Positions 1-8,668 of a DNA stretch of 37,745 bases are shown here, piece after piece. Positions within the stretch are counted from its first letter, which is position 1. Every line of letters starts with the position of its first letter. The notes below the pieces were generated by a model. It saw only the letters and a list, made by a program, of their open reading frames with translations, was not told the DNA's origin and ran no database searches. The stretch is from contig JASHTQ010000059.1 in the NCBI GenBank assembly GCA_030040475.1, positions 1-37,745 of the forward strand, given 5' to 3'. Both the position numbers and the translations under genes were made by a program. The DNA is from Streptosporangiaceae bacterium (GTDB taxonomy: Bacteria > Actinomycetota > Actinomycetes > Streptosporangiales > Streptosporangiaceae).

Positions 1-767
1 GTCGCGGTGCCGGGCGTGGCGGTCCCGGGGGAATGAAACCCGGGATCCAGCACCGCGGGAGGTGCTGAAAGCCCGGTTTCATTCCGTCCGGGGACGGCGG
101 CGTCGGCTACCTGGGCTACCCGGGCGACGAGTTCGCTGACGGCTTGCTCGGCCTGCGCTACAGCGTGGGCGGTGGCGCGGCGGCGCTCGGCCAGCCAGTC
201 CTCGACGGCGCGGAAGCGGTCGGTGCCGAACAGCCTTTCAAGCAGCCGCCGGCGGTGTTCGGCATCGGCGTGCAGGAACTGCGCGAACTGCCCCTGCGGC
301 AGGAGCACGACCTGGAAGAACTGGTCGGCGGACATGCCCATCAGGTCGGCGATCTCGTCGTCGGCCTCGCCCGCCCGGGTGGAGACGGCGTGCCAGGAGG
401 CGCCGGCCCGCTCCTCGAGGAGGACCTTCGCAGGCTCGGTGGTGGTACCCGTGCCGCGGCGCTTGGGGCGTTCCTGCTCGGGCTTGCGGGTGATCCGCAT
501 CCGCCGGCCGCCGACCGTCAGCTCGAGCTGGACCTCGGTCGCGGTATCCGGCGCCGCGTGGTCCGAACGCAGCCTGCGGATCTTGCCGCGAGGCGGCGGC
601 ACCTGGCCGTAGAGCGCGAACCCGATCGCGTCGAGCAGCGTGGTCTTGCCCGCGCCGGTCTCGCCGTGCAGCAGGAAGACGCCCGCGGTCGCGAGGTCGT
701 CGAAGCAGACCTCGACCGTGCCGCCGAACGCGCCGAACGCGGTCACCCGCAGCCGGTGCGGGCGCAT
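1..767 (-). CDS. sbcC: SbcC, DNA double-strand-break/hairpin exonuclease subunit (N-terminal part, cut by window edge)
   Basis: SbcC is the SMC-like ATPase of the SbcCD nuclease, which trims DNA ends and opens hairpins. The visible 255 residues begin MRPHRLRVTAFGAFGG and carry a Walker A motif GETGAGKTT at about residues 35-43. The family signature LLPQGQFAQFL (the Q-loop region) follows at about residues 155-165. The start ATG (complement of 765-767) overlaps the sbcD stop as TAATG, so the two genes are translationally coupled. The 3' end lies outside the window. The last visible stretch is unusual: it reads through a large inverted repeat at 30-85, encoding a Pro/Gly-rich segment where the coiled coil should begin. 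The frame stays open across the repeat. Confidence 0.93.
   Translation of the reverse strand, partial: MRPHRLRVTAFGAFGGTVEVCFDDLATAGVFLLHGETGAGKTTLLDAIGFALYGQVPPPRGKIRRLRSDHAAPDTATEVQLELTVGGRRMRITRKPEQERPKRRGTGTTTEPAKVLLEERAGASWHAVSTRAGEADDEIADLMGMSADQFFQVVLLPQGQFAQFLHADAEHRRRLLERLFGTDRFRAVEDWLAERRRATAHAVAQAEQAVSELVARVAQVADAAVPGRNETGLSAPPAVLDPGFHSPGTATPGTA
30..85. repeat. Imperfect inverted repeat inside sbcC
   Basis: The left arm starts GGAATGAAACC (30-40) and pairs with GGTTTCATTCC (75-85). After a few mismatches a second 8-bp stem, CAGCACC plus flanking base, pairs 48-54 with 61-67 around a short GC loop. Together these could fold as a hairpin of about 56 nt. It sits in the coding frame of sbcC and does not break it. 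It looks like an inserted palindromic element, but only one copy is visible in this window. Confidence 0.75.
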
Positions 768-1909
768 TACCCGTCGCCTTCCGCGCGGGCGGCCTCGAAG
801 GCCTCGGCGAGGAGCTGTCGTTCCTGCGGGGTGGCCGGCGCGTTCCGCACGTGCTGGACGAATTCGGTCGCGATCGCGAGGTCGTCGCGGCCCGCGATCC
901 TGGCGCGGTAGCCCCGGCCGTCGTCGACCGCGCCGTCCGGGTCGAAGGTCAGGATCAGGATGTGCGGGAACCTTCTGCGCAGCGTGTCCATGGGCGCCTC
1001 GGGACGGGCCGGGTCGGTGAGCGTGACCGAGACGAAGTCGCTTTCGCAGTCCGCGTAGGCCGGCGCGGCGAGCAGGTCGCCCAGGCGGCCGCGCAGCACG
1101 CTCAGCCTGCGGTAAGTGGGAGCGGGCACCTGCTCGGCGCGGGCGAGGCCGTGGCCGTCGAGCTCGACCAGCCAGCTGCCCTTATGGTGGGACGCCTCGG
1201 AGAACGAGTACGGCAGCGGCGAGCCGCTGTAGCGCAGGTGCCCGGCGACCGTCTGCTGGCCGTGCAGGTGCCCCATGGCCACGTAGCTGAAGTGGTCGAA
1301 CAGCTCGGCGGGCGCCTGGCCGACGCCGCCGACGGTGATGTCGCGTTCGGAGTCGCTCGCCACTCCCCCGGTGACCCAGCCGTGAGCCAGCACGACCCGG
1401 CGGCGGATCCGCCTCGCGTCGGCGTCGTCTTCGATCTGGCCGATGGCGTGGCGCAGGACGCCCTGGTGGCCCTTTTCGGCCGCGGGCATCTCGCCGCGAA
1501 CCGCGTCCGGTTCCAGGTACGGGATGCCGTACACGGCCACCGGGCCGCTTTGGTCGTCGAGGACCACGGGCTCGGCCAGCGCGCCCGGCCTGGTGCGCAG
1601 GTGCACCCCGGCCTGGTCCAGCAGGCGGCTGCCGAACCCGAGCCGGCGCGCGGAGTCGTGGTTGCCGCTGATCAGCACGATCCTGGCGCCGGTCGCGTGC
1701 AGCCTGAGCAGGGCGTCCTCGCACAGTTCGACCGCGTCCACCGGCGGCACGGCGCGGTCGTAGACGTCCCCGGCGACGAGGACCGCGTCCACCTTCTCCG
1801 CCTTCGTCACGTCCACCAGGTGATCGAGGAACGTGGCCTGGGCGGCGCGGAGGTCGGCGCGGTGCAGGGACCGCCCGAGATGCCAGTCGGAGGTGTGCAG
1901 GAACCGCAT
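767..1909 (-). CDS. sbcD: SbcD, nuclease subunit of SbcCD
   Basis: This 380-residue metallophosphoesterase is the nuclease subunit partnering SbcC (Mre11 equivalent). It begins MRFLHTSDWHLGRSLH with the first metal-binding motif D-x-H. GDVYDRAVPP and ISGNHDS follow as the second and third metal motifs, and GHLHGQQ comes later. I chose the start at 1909 because the family always begins immediately before this motif; the open frame further upstream is not conserved-looking. Length matches the family. It is transcribed divergently from the penicillin-binding protein gene, with 90 bp between them, and upstream of sbcC with overlapping stop and start. Confidence 0.95.
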   Translation of the reverse strand: MRFLHTSDWHLGRSLHRADLRAAQATFLDHLVDVTKAEKVDAVLVAGDVYDRAVPPVDAVELCEDALLRLHATGARIVLISGNHDSARRLGFGSRLLDQAGVHLRTRPGALAEPVVLDDQSGPVAVYGIPYLEPDAVRGEMPAAEKGHQGVLRHAIGQIEDDADARRIRRRVVLAHGWVTGGVASDSERDITVGGVGQAPAELFDHFSYVAMGHLHGQQTVAGHLRYSGSPLPYSFSEASHHKGSWLVELDGHGLARAEQVPAPTYRRLSVLRGRLGDLLAAPAYADCESDFVSVTLTDPARPEAPMDTLRRRFPHILILTFDPDGAVDDGRGYRARIAGRDDLAIATEFVQHVRNAPATPQERQLLAEAFEAARAEGDG

Positions 1910-1986
1910 GGGCCGGACCATAGCGGAGCCCACCGACATTATCCGGGGGTATCGGCAATCCCACGGCGGGCGCCGGCCGGGATGCA

Positions 1987-1992
1987 TACCCT
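1987..1992 (+). promoter_or_regulatory. -10-like box for a leaderless PBP transcript
   Basis: TACCCT fits the actinomycete TANNNT -10 pattern and ends 7 bp before the ATG at 2000, the spacing expected of a leaderless mRNA. No Shine-Dalgarno sequence is seen. It supports the start at 2000 over the in-frame ATG at 1982. Confidence 0.4.
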
Positions 1993-1999
1993 TTCCGGC

Positions 2000-3880
2000 A
2001 TGAGGGCACAGCGGCTTTACCGGGGGGCCACCGCCGTCGCCACGGGCTTGCTGATGGCGGCGCTCAGCGCGTGCAGTTCGGGTCCGCAGCCGGGCACGAC
2101 GGCCAGCGCCTTCCTCGTCGACTGGGCCAACCAGGACTGGGCCGGGATGCGGGCCCTGGTCGACGACCCGCCCGCCGACTTCACGGCGGTCAACCAGGCG
2201 GCGTTCGGCAACCTGTCCGTGCACCAGGCGAGCTTCGACGCGGGCAAGCTCCAGGCGAGCGGGTCGACCGCCACCCAGCCGTTCACCGAGCGGCTCACGC
2301 TGGCCGGGATCGGCGTCCTAAAGATCTCGAACGTGCTGCACCTGGTGAAGACCCAGGCGGGACAGTGGCTGGTCCGCTGGACGCCGGCCACGATCGTTCC
2401 GCAGCTGCGGCAGGGGGATCAGCTGGCGGTGTCGAAGACCTGGCCAAGCCGGGCGGCGATCCTCGGCGCGGACAACGTGCCGCTGACCGCCTCGGGGCAG
2501 GTGGTCACGATCGGCGTGGAGGGGCAGCGGATCAAGGACGCCGCCGCGGTGCAGGCCGCGCTGGTCGCCGCGGGCGCGACCAAGCAGGAGGCGAGCAGCG
2601 CGATCGCCGCCTCGAAGGTGCACCCGACGTACTTCGAGCCGGTCTTCACCGTCAGCCAGGCGCGCTACAACCAGCTCGAGCCGACCATCTACCCCATCCC
2701 CGGCACGGTCTTCCAGACCAGCGACGCGCGCAGCGCCATCACGCCCGGCCTGGCCTCGGGGATCGTCGGCACGGTCGGGCCGATCACCGCGCAGGAGCTC
2801 GGGCAGCTCGGCGCGCCCTACGACGCGCAGGTCATCGTCGGGCAGACCGGCCTGGAGCAGGTGGACGAACGCCAGCTCGCGGGCACGCCGGGCGCCACCG
2901 TCTCCGTCGTCAACTCGGCCGGGTCGCAGGTCGCCAAGGTGGGCACGCTGCCCCCGCATCCGGGGACGCCGGTCATCACCACGATCAACGCGGCGGTGCA
3001 GCGGGCCGCCGAGGCCGCCCTTGCCGGGGAGAACAAGAGCGCGGCGCTGGTCGCGATCGACGCGACCAACGGGGACGTGCTCGCCGCGGTGTCCGTCAAC
3101 TCCGGCGGCTTCGACCAGGCCATCGACGGCGGGTTCCCGCCGGGCTCGACGTTCAAGGTGATCACGTCTACCGCGCTGATCAACCACGGGCTCACCCCGC
3201 AGTCGGCGGCCAGCTGCCCTCTGACGGCCACGGTGGACGGCGAGATCTTCCACAACGCCGAGGGCGAGGCGCCGGTCAGCAACATGCTGCAGGCCTTCAC
3301 CGAGTCGTGTAACACCGCCTTCATCCAGCTGGCCACCGGGCACCTGACCGCTTCGGATTTCCCGACCACCGCGGCGCTGTTCGGGCTGGCCAAGACGCCG
3401 CATCCCGGGTTGCTCGCGTTCGCCGGCTCGGTCCCGCAGCCGACCGACGAGGCGGACCTGGCGGCCACCTCGATCGGGCAGGGCCGGGTGCTCGTCTCGC
3501 CGCTCGGCATGGCGATGGTCGCCGCGGCGGTCGACACCGGGACCGTGCGCGAGCCGCTGCTGGTGGCCGGCGCACCGGACGCGACCGCGGCGACCAGCCA
3601 GCTGCCGTCGTCGGTGGTCAGCGACCTGCACGAGATGATGGCCTCGGTGGTCGCCCAGGGTACTGCCGCCGGGCAGGGCCTGCCGGCCGGGACCTACGCG
3701 AAGACGGGCACCGCGGAGTACGGGACTTCCACGCCGCTGAAGATCGACGCGTGGCTGATGGGCTTCCGGGGCAACGTCGCGTTCGCGGCGCTCGTGGTGA
3801 ACTCGTCCGGGAACGGCGGGCCGACCTGCGGGCCGATCGTGGCGAAGTTCCTGAACGCGCTGGGTCCCTCGTTCAGCTAG
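2000..3880 (+). CDS. Lipoprotein penicillin-binding protein (transpeptidase)
   Basis: This 626-residue class B-like penicillin-binding protein cross-links peptidoglycan outside the membrane. It has a signal peptide ending in a lipobox (LLMAALSAC, about residues 17-25), so it is probably lipid-anchored. An NTF2-like MecA-type N-terminal domain follows (about 30-150), then a PBP dimerisation domain, then the transpeptidase domain. The catalytic motifs are intact: SxxK as S383-TF-K386, SxN as S436-C-N438, and KTG at 568-570. It stands alone and divergent from sbcDC. It resembles the NTF2-domain PBPs of Streptomyces and mycobacteria (PbpA/PBP-lipo type). Its physiological partner cannot be told from the context. 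Confidence 0.92.
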   Translation: MRAQRLYRGATAVATGLLMAALSACSSGPQPGTTASAFLVDWANQDWAGMRALVDDPPADFTAVNQAAFGNLSVHQASFDAGKLQASGSTATQPFTERLTLAGIGVLKISNVLHLVKTQAGQWLVRWTPATIVPQLRQGDQLAVSKTWPSRAAILGADNVPLTASGQVVTIGVEGQRIKDAAAVQAALVAAGATKQEASSAIAASKVHPTYFEPVFTVSQARYNQLEPTIYPIPGTVFQTSDARSAITPGLASGIVGTVGPITAQELGQLGAPYDAQVIVGQTGLEQVDERQLAGTPGATVSVVNSAGSQVAKVGTLPPHPGTPVITTINAAVQRAAEAALAGENKSAALVAIDATNGDVLAAVSVNSGGFDQAIDGGFPPGSTFKVITSTALINHGLTPQSAASCPLTATVDGEIFHNAEGEAPVSNMLQAFTESCNTAFIQLATGHLTASDFPTTAALFGLAKTPHPGLLAFAGSVPQPTDEADLAATSIGQGRVLVSPLGMAMVAAAVDTGTVREPLLVAGAPDATAATSQLPSSVVSDLHEMMASVVAQGTAAGQGLPAGTYAKTGTAEYGTSTPLKIDAWLMGFRGNVAFAALVVNSSGNGGPTCGPIVAKFLNALGPSFS

Positions 3881-4881
3881 CTTTCGGCGTGCCGGGCACA
3901 GTCGGCGAGCCAGGCGTCGACCTCGGCCTGCCAGCCTTGCTTGTCTTGCTCGGGGGCGAAGCACGCCGCGAAGGAGTTGCGGGCCAGCGTCGCCATCGCG
4001 GCGTCGTCGAGGCCGAACGCGTCGCGCACCGCGGCCAGGTTGTCATCCACGTAGCCGCCGAAGTAGGCAGGGTCGTCGCTGTTGACGCAGGCGAGCAGCC
4101 CGGCGTCCAGCATCCCGGGCAGCACGTGATCGGCAAGGCTTTCGAAGACCCGCAGCGCGACGTTGGACAGCGGGCACACGGTCAGCGCGATCCGCCGGTC
4201 GCGCAGCCTGGCGACCACCTCGGGGTCCTGCGTGGACTGGACCCCGTGGTCGACGCGCTCCACGTTCAGCACGTCGATCGCCTCGCGGACGTAGCCGGGC
4301 CCGCCCTCCTCGCCGGCGTGGGCGACGAGCCTGAGCCCTTCGGCCGCCGCCATCTGGTACACCTCGCGGAACAGCGCGGGCGGGTAGCCGACCTCGGCCG
4401 AATCCAGCCCGACGCCGATGAACTGGTCGCGGAACGGGAGCGCCCTTCTCAGCGTGTCATGGGCGGCGTCGGCGCCCTGGTCGCGCAGGAAGCACAGGAT
4501 CAGGTCGGCGGAGACGCCGTGCCGGGTCCTGGCGTCGGCCAGGGCGGCGGTGAGGCCGGCGAAAACGGCCTCGAGCGGCACGCCGTACCCGAGGTGCGTC
4601 TGCGGGTCGAAGAAGATCTCCGCGCGCCGCACCCCGGCCGCCGCGGCCCGGGCGAGGTAGGCCGCGGCCAGGTCGTGGAAGTCCTGCTCGGTCCGGAGCA
4701 CCTGCAGGTTCGCGTAGTACAGGTCGAGGAAGGACTGCAGGTTGCCGAACCTGTAGCCGGCCCGCAGCCGCTCGACGTCCGTGGCCGGCAGGGCGACGCC
4801 GTTGCGGGCCGCGAGGCGGACGAGAAGCTCGGGCTCGAGCGTGCCCTCGATGTGGAGGTGCAGTTCGGCCACCGGCAGCAT
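3877..4881 (-). CDS. Adenine deaminase (adenosine deaminase superfamily, type 2)
   Basis: This 334-residue amidohydrolase-fold enzyme probably converts adenine to hypoxanthine in purine salvage. Zinc ligands are visible as H8-L-H10 near the N-terminus, H188 in VAHAGEEGG and D269 in NSDDPAYFGG. The catalytic glutamate is E191. IEGTLEPELL directly after HLH and the VNSDDPAYFGGYV segment are typical of bacterial adenine deaminase type 2 rather than classical adenosine deaminase, whose early motif differs. That substrate assignment rests on remembered family resemblance. A strong ribosome binding site (GGGGAGGAGG, complement of 4887-4896) precedes the ATG. Its 3' end overlaps the PBP gene's 3' end by 4 bp (convergent). 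Confidence 0.88.
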   Translation of the reverse strand: MLPVAELHLHIEGTLEPELLVRLAARNGVALPATDVERLRAGYRFGNLQSFLDLYYANLQVLRTEQDFHDLAAAYLARAAAAGVRRAEIFFDPQTHLGYGVPLEAVFAGLTAALADARTRHGVSADLILCFLRDQGADAAHDTLRRALPFRDQFIGVGLDSAEVGYPPALFREVYQMAAAEGLRLVAHAGEEGGPGYVREAIDVLNVERVDHGVQSTQDPEVVARLRDRRIALTVCPLSNVALRVFESLADHVLPGMLDAGLLACVNSDDPAYFGGYVDDNLAAVRDAFGLDDAAMATLARNSFAACFAPEQDKQGWQAEVDAWLADCARHAES

Positions 4882-4945
4882 CTGCGCCTCCTCCCCTGGC
4901 CCGGGCCTGCGACACGGCTCGCCACCGTAGGTGCTTGAGGCCTCC

Positions 4946-4951
4946 TTTATA
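4946..4951 (-). promoter_or_regulatory. -10-like box upstream of adenine deaminase
   Basis: TATAAA on the minus strand lies about 65 bp upstream of the deaminase start in otherwise GC-rich DNA. The -35 region is not convincing. Confidence 0.3.
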
Positions 4952-5013
4952 CAGAACGGGCCGTGGTGCGCGGGCCGGCATCAGGGCCGCGGCCCGGGAT
5001 GCGGTCGCGGCGT

Positions 5014-6342
5014 TCAGCCCATCACGTTCGCGCTTTCCTCATGGGGCTGGCGCAGGCGTGAGTAATGCCCGAGGTTTAGCTCGTTCTTCGTGAAATGCCC
5101 GGTGAAACGGATCGGGTCCGAGTCGTGATCGTGGCCGTTTTCGCAGGCGTGGATCAGGGCCGCCATAAAACGGCCGACGATCGGAGCGTTCTTGAACTGG
5201 TTGCCGCTCGTGCCGATGGCGACGTAGAACCCGGCCAGTGAGGTGCGGTCGTAGATTGGGATCCAGTCGTCTGCGGCGTCGTACAGCGCCGCGAAACCGA
5301 CGGGGCGGGGCGGGACGCCCAGCGACGGGATTCTTCGTGCCAGGCGCAGTACCTGCGAATCCCACACCTGATCGGTGGCCTGGGTCTCGAAAACATCGGG
5401 ATCGTCGATCCAGTGCAACCGATCGCAGGCTGGCTCCGCGCCTCCGACGATCAGCTGTCCGCCGAAGTGGGACCTGAAGTAGGTGCCCAGGTCTCCGTCC
5501 GCGACGACGGGACCCAGCTCGTCTCGCGCATAGCCGGCCGGCGCGGGCACGGAATGAACTTCCTGCCGGAGCGGGCGGGTCCGGACGCGGAATTCCCCTG
5601 TGACGCCGGCAAGAGCGTTAACCTGGCCGGAGTACGGGCCCGCGGCATTGACCACGACGGGGGATTGAATCACGCTTCCCGAGCGCAGCCTTACGCCCTG
5701 GACCCGTCCATTCTCCTGGAGGATCGCCACCACCTGTTCGCGGAGCTGGGCTTCGGCCCCGCGCCGTTTCGCCGCGGCCATGAGGTTCTGCGCCGCCAGC
5801 TGGGGGTCGTCGATGAACCCGCCGTCAGGCGTGTAGTAGGCGCCGAGCTCGCCGTCGGGATCCGCCCAGAATGCGTCGTCCGTGACGGGCTTGGGCGGGC
5901 CGTACCGCGCGGGATCCAGACCCGGCACCCGGTCCCTGATTGTCTGCGCATCCCAGCACTGGTACGGAACGCCGACTCGGTCAAAGAGCGGCAGCACCCG
6001 CTCACGCTGGGTACTGCCGTCAAGGATCAGGCAGCCTGTCTTGACGAACTTTGCCAGGGATTCCCCGGGCGGGCTGTCCAGATAGTCGGGCCAGGTCTCC
6101 CAGCTGAACTTGGCTTCCCAGGAAGCGGCCACGCCCTCGAAGGTCGAGTAGTGGAAGCGGATGATGCTGGAGGACGAGCTCGTCGAGCCCGAACCGACGC
6201 CGCCGAGCCGGTCGACATTCACGACCCGCAGTCCGGTCTGCGCGAGCTCGTAGGCGACGGCGGCACCGATGACCCCGGTTCCGATCACGACCGCGTCGGC
6301 TGCCCTGGATGTCACGAGGGCAATGATCTCATGAGCTGGCAT
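5014..6342 (-). CDS. FAD-dependent amine/amino-acid oxidase (DAO family)
   Basis: This 442-residue flavoprotein belongs to the D-amino-acid oxidase/sarcosine oxidase fold. The dinucleotide-binding motif GTGVIG lies at residues 21-26 within AADAVVIGTGVIGAAV, and an acidic residue (VNVDRL) closes the beta-alpha-beta unit. The C-terminal part carries GFYVAIGTSGNQFKNAP, the second FAD-contact segment of this family. Such enzymes oxidise C-N bonds of secondary or primary amines with O2; the substrate is not evident. It lies 132 bp upstream of the adenine deaminase on the same strand and is divergent from the small gene at 6411. An alternative start could lie at the GTG near residue 10. Confidence 0.85.
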   Translation of the reverse strand: MPAHEIIALVTSRAADAVVIGTGVIGAAVAYELAQTGLRVVNVDRLGGVGSGSTSSSSSIIRFHYSTFEGVAASWEAKFSWETWPDYLDSPPGESLAKFVKTGCLILDGSTQRERVLPLFDRVGVPYQCWDAQTIRDRVPGLDPARYGPPKPVTDDAFWADPDGELGAYYTPDGGFIDDPQLAAQNLMAAAKRRGAEAQLREQVVAILQENGRVQGVRLRSGSVIQSPVVVNAAGPYSGQVNALAGVTGEFRVRTRPLRQEVHSVPAPAGYARDELGPVVADGDLGTYFRSHFGGQLIVGGAEPACDRLHWIDDPDVFETQATDQVWDSQVLRLARRIPSLGVPPRPVGFAALYDAADDWIPIYDRTSLAGFYVAIGTSGNQFKNAPIVGRFMAALIHACENGHDHDSDPIRFTGHFTKNELNLGHYSRLRQPHEESANVMG

Positions 6343-6410
6343 TCCGGCGGCACGCAGGCCGGGGCGTGGCCGGGTGTTGCATTCGCCGCTGCGGACGTAC
6401 CATCGCGGTT

Positions 6411-6824
6411 ATGGCCGAGTGGTGGTCGATCGAGGTCATGCACGGTGAGGTTTCCGCCTTCCGGTGGCAGGAACAGCATGACTCGGCACTCATCGAGGCG
6501 GCGCTGACCAACGGGGTCTGCGACGGGGCGTGGCATGCGGACAAATGGGGCGTGGTATTCGAGGTGCTCTTCGACACCGAAGAACAGTGGGAGGCGTTCC
6601 GCGCCCTGCCTGTCGTGCGCGCGGCCCTCGATGGCGTCCCCGATCCGGTCAACGGCCTGCTCATCTACCGCGGCCGCGGCGGCGGGGCAGGCGAACGGGA
6701 GCCGCGCAGGCCGAAGCCCGCGCCGGGCTCGGCCGCCGTCGCGCTGCCCGCGTCCGCTGGCGAGCCGTACCTGGACCTGGCGGCCGTCTCCGCGCCGTCA
6801 TCAGGAAGCGAGTACGCGCTCTAG
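6411..6824 (+). CDS. Conserved hypothetical protein, 137 aa
   Basis: The sequence begins MAEWWSIEVMHGEVSAFRWQ. The first 90 residues are a compact alpha/beta domain (GVVFEVLFDTEEQWEAF, VPDPVNGLLIYRG) of a kind common in streptomycetes and of unknown function. The C-terminal third is a Pro/Ala/Ser-rich tail. The start ATG is preceded by a weak upstream region. The last 24 bp overlap the convergent TOPRIM gene. Confidence 0.75.
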   Translation: MAEWWSIEVMHGEVSAFRWQEQHDSALIEAALTNGVCDGAWHADKWGVVFEVLFDTEEQWEAFRALPVVRAALDGVPDPVNGLLIYRGRGGGAGEREPRRPKPAPGSAAVALPASAGEPYLDLAAVSAPSSGSEYAL

Positions 6825-7394
6825 CGGGCGCGGCACCCTTGCCAGGTCGACCGCCTCGGCCAGCAGGCGCGCATACTGGCTCTTGCGGCCGGACCTGGTT
6901 CCCATGAACCGGTGAAGCCGCTGGCAGACGTCACGGTTCCGCTGCGCAGGCTGGCTGGTGAAGGTATGCCATGACCGCTGTTCGCCCTGCGCTGCGATGA
7001 CCTGCTCGACCGCGGCGGTGCCGACGGCCCTGATCAGCTCGTCTTCGAGGTCCTCGGCGCACACGTAGAAGCCGCGGGCCTCCAGGTCGGCACGGGTCCG
7101 GACGGGGCCGAGCCCGGCGCGCTCCAGCGCGCTGCGGACGTAGTCTTCCTGACCGGAGTCGCACAAGCCGCCGAGGCTGACGTTCAGCCCGCGCGGGCCG
7201 AGCAGGTCCAGGAAGTGGCCGATGCTCGTGGCACCGCCCATGGCCAGCACGCAGACCCCGCCCGGTCCCGTCACGATGCCGCGGCGGCGGGCCAGGACCT
7301 CGAGCGCGGCCTTGTCGCTGCGCCCCTCGACCAGTACGACCTTCTGCGCCCGGCCGATACCGGCCAGGTCGACGCTCACGCCCGCCACGTCCAC
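6801..7394 (-). CDS. Stand-alone TOPRIM (OLD-type) domain protein
   Basis: This 197-residue protein is built on a TOPRIM fold: VVLVEGRSDKAALEVL holds the conserved E23 and acidic partner, GGATS at about 53-57 follows, and GLCDSGQED at about 77-84 supplies the D-x-D-like element. TOPRIM domains of the OLD family are metal-dependent nucleases normally fused to an ABC ATPase; here the ATPase is missing and no ATPase neighbour is visible. The remaining C-terminal part (about 110-197) is helical. It may be a freestanding nuclease or a regulatory remnant. The gene overlaps the convergent 6411-6824 gene at its 3' end. Confidence 0.75.
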   Translation of the reverse strand: MDVAGVSVDLAGIGRAQKVVLVEGRSDKAALEVLARRRGIVTGPGGVCVLAMGGATSIGHFLDLLGPRGLNVSLGGLCDSGQEDYVRSALERAGLGPVRTRADLEARGFYVCAEDLEDELIRAVGTAAVEQVIAAQGEQRSWHTFTSQPAQRNRDVCQRLHRFMGTRSGRKSQYARLLAEAVDLARVPRPLERVLAS

Positions 7395-7810
7395 CGCGTC
7401 AGGACCGCCGGTCGGCGCATGGGCAGCTCACGATCGCAGTCTGCGTGCCAGGGCCGACCCGAGTCGAGCGATTTACCCGGCGTGGCCAGAGATTCTCAGG
7501 CCGGCCGGGACGGCTGCCGCGGCGCGAGCCGAACTCGCACGTCACAGGAATCACGGGCACCTGGTTCGCGGGGCCGTCAAGCCCGGTCATATCGCAACTG
7601 CCCGCCGGGAAACGGCCCTCCCCGATCCCGGCATACCACGCCGCCGTCCGCTGCGCCCTCGGCCGTCCAGAGGAAATCCGGAAACACTGCGTAACGCGCT
7701 TCGCGACGGCGGCGGCCTGATCTGACCGAGTTTCTGCTCATGGCGCTGCGGGCGGCCCGGTCGCGGGCTGGGTCCAGGTGCCGGCCGCCAGGCTTGCCGG
7801 TACCTGCGGC
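7395..7810. other. 416-bp intergenic stretch, nothing recognised
   Basis: Short open frames exist on both strands but none has a credible start with a ribosome binding site or a family-like protein. No tRNA-like fold or terminator was recognised. Confidence 0.5.
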
Positions 7811-8209
7811 TCAGCTCACACGGCGGACGCTGCCGCCCGCCCGGATGGCCTGCGGGATCTCGGCCACCTGATCCACCACCTCGAGCAGGTGAGCGATCTG
7901 ACCGGCAGCGGCATCGGAGCTGACCTCGACCGAGTACTCGATGCCCGCGGACTGCCAGGTCGCGGTGTCGAACCCGCCCGCCGCGGTCACCCGGACCCCG
8001 CTCACTCCGATTCCCAGCACCCCGGCTTCCCGGTAGACGTCGTTCAGCACGCAGCCGACCGCCGCCAGATGCAGCAGGTGCCCGCCGGTGAAATCGGCCT
8101 TTACCGTGACGCCGCCAGGGGTCCACCGATGCGGGAAGCGAACAGCGGCACCAGAGGCCGACATCATCGTCCCGGCGCCGACCGTGACCCTGAAGCGACT
8201 ATCCATCAA
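7811..8209 (-). CDS. OsmC/Ohr-like protein
   Basis: This 132-residue OsmC-like protein shows the family layout: an N-terminal beta region, then a helix carrying GGHLLHLAAVGCVLNDVYREA (about 62-82) with the single cysteine position of the peroxidatic helix, and a beta-rich C-terminal half. OsmC/Ohr proteins reduce organic hydroperoxides using two cysteines. I see only one clear cysteine here, so it may belong to the OsmC-like group of uncertain function. Either of two adjacent ATGs could be the start. It appears to be a single-gene unit. Confidence 0.75.
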   Translation of the reverse strand: MMDSRFRVTVGAGTMMSASGAAVRFPHRWTPGGVTVKADFTGGHLLHLAAVGCVLNDVYREAGVLGIGVSGVRVTAAGGFDTATWQSAGIEYSVEVSSDAAAGQIAHLLEVVDQVAEIPQAIRAGGSVRRVS

Positions 8210-8326
8210 GGCTCCTTCCCGCTACCGCCGTGCACCGCCGCCAGATACGCCATGGCCGACTGAGCCGTAGTCCAATTCTGGTCTATCCCATTGCGGACAT
8301 CCTCATCTGCTGCGGGCGCGCTCCGG

Positions 8327-8668
8327 TCAGAGGCCGAGTACGCGGCGAAGTCCCCGGTCGACGTCGTCGATGAGGGAGGCAGGCACGTAGCCGACAGGTT
8401 CCTCGAGGTCTGCCTTATCGAGGGTGACGATGGCGGTGACGTTGACGACTGAGTCCTTGGGCAGGCCGGAGACGGCCGCGGGCAGAAAGACGTTGCCGGG
8501 CATGGCGGACAGGGCCGTGTTAGACGTGATGACGGCCGCGATGGCGGTGCCCAGCCGGCTGGCGTTGAACGGGCCGGACTGGATGACCAGGACGGGGCGC
8601 CGCTTGGCGGGCTTGCTGCGGTGCGCTTCTCCCAGGCCGGCCCAGCAGATGCTGCCGCGCTCGGTCAC
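8327..8668 (-). CDS. mazF: MazF/PemK-type mRNA interferase toxin
   Basis: This 113-residue MazF-family endoribonuclease is expected to cleave mRNA when its antitoxin is lost. The family hallmarks are GSICWAGLG near the N-terminus, KRRPVLVIQ, a VITSNT segment and SVVNVTAIVTLDK in the C-terminal half. It begins with GTG, and the sequence GTGA joins the antitoxin stop to the toxin start, giving a 4-bp overlap and translational coupling. The gene follows its antitoxin on the minus strand. Confidence 0.88.
   Translation of the reverse strand: MTERGSICWAGLGEAHRSKPAKRRPVLVIQSGPFNASRLGTAIAAVITSNTALSAMPGNVFLPAAVSGLPKDSVVNVTAIVTLDKADLEEPVGYVPASLIDDVDRGLRRVLGL

Noticed and set aside
144..1020. Long open frames on the plus strand across sbcC and sbcD
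   Set aside because: They are GC-rich shadow frames; the minus strand encodes unmistakable SbcC and SbcD motifs.
2318..3964. 548-codon minus-strand open frame across the PBP gene
   Set aside because: The plus strand carries all three transpeptidase motifs; the minus frame is Arg/Gly-rich with no family features.
7395..7810. tRNA gene or attachment site
   Set aside because: Some short stretches look like a T-loop, but no cloverleaf or CCA-proximal stem could be built.
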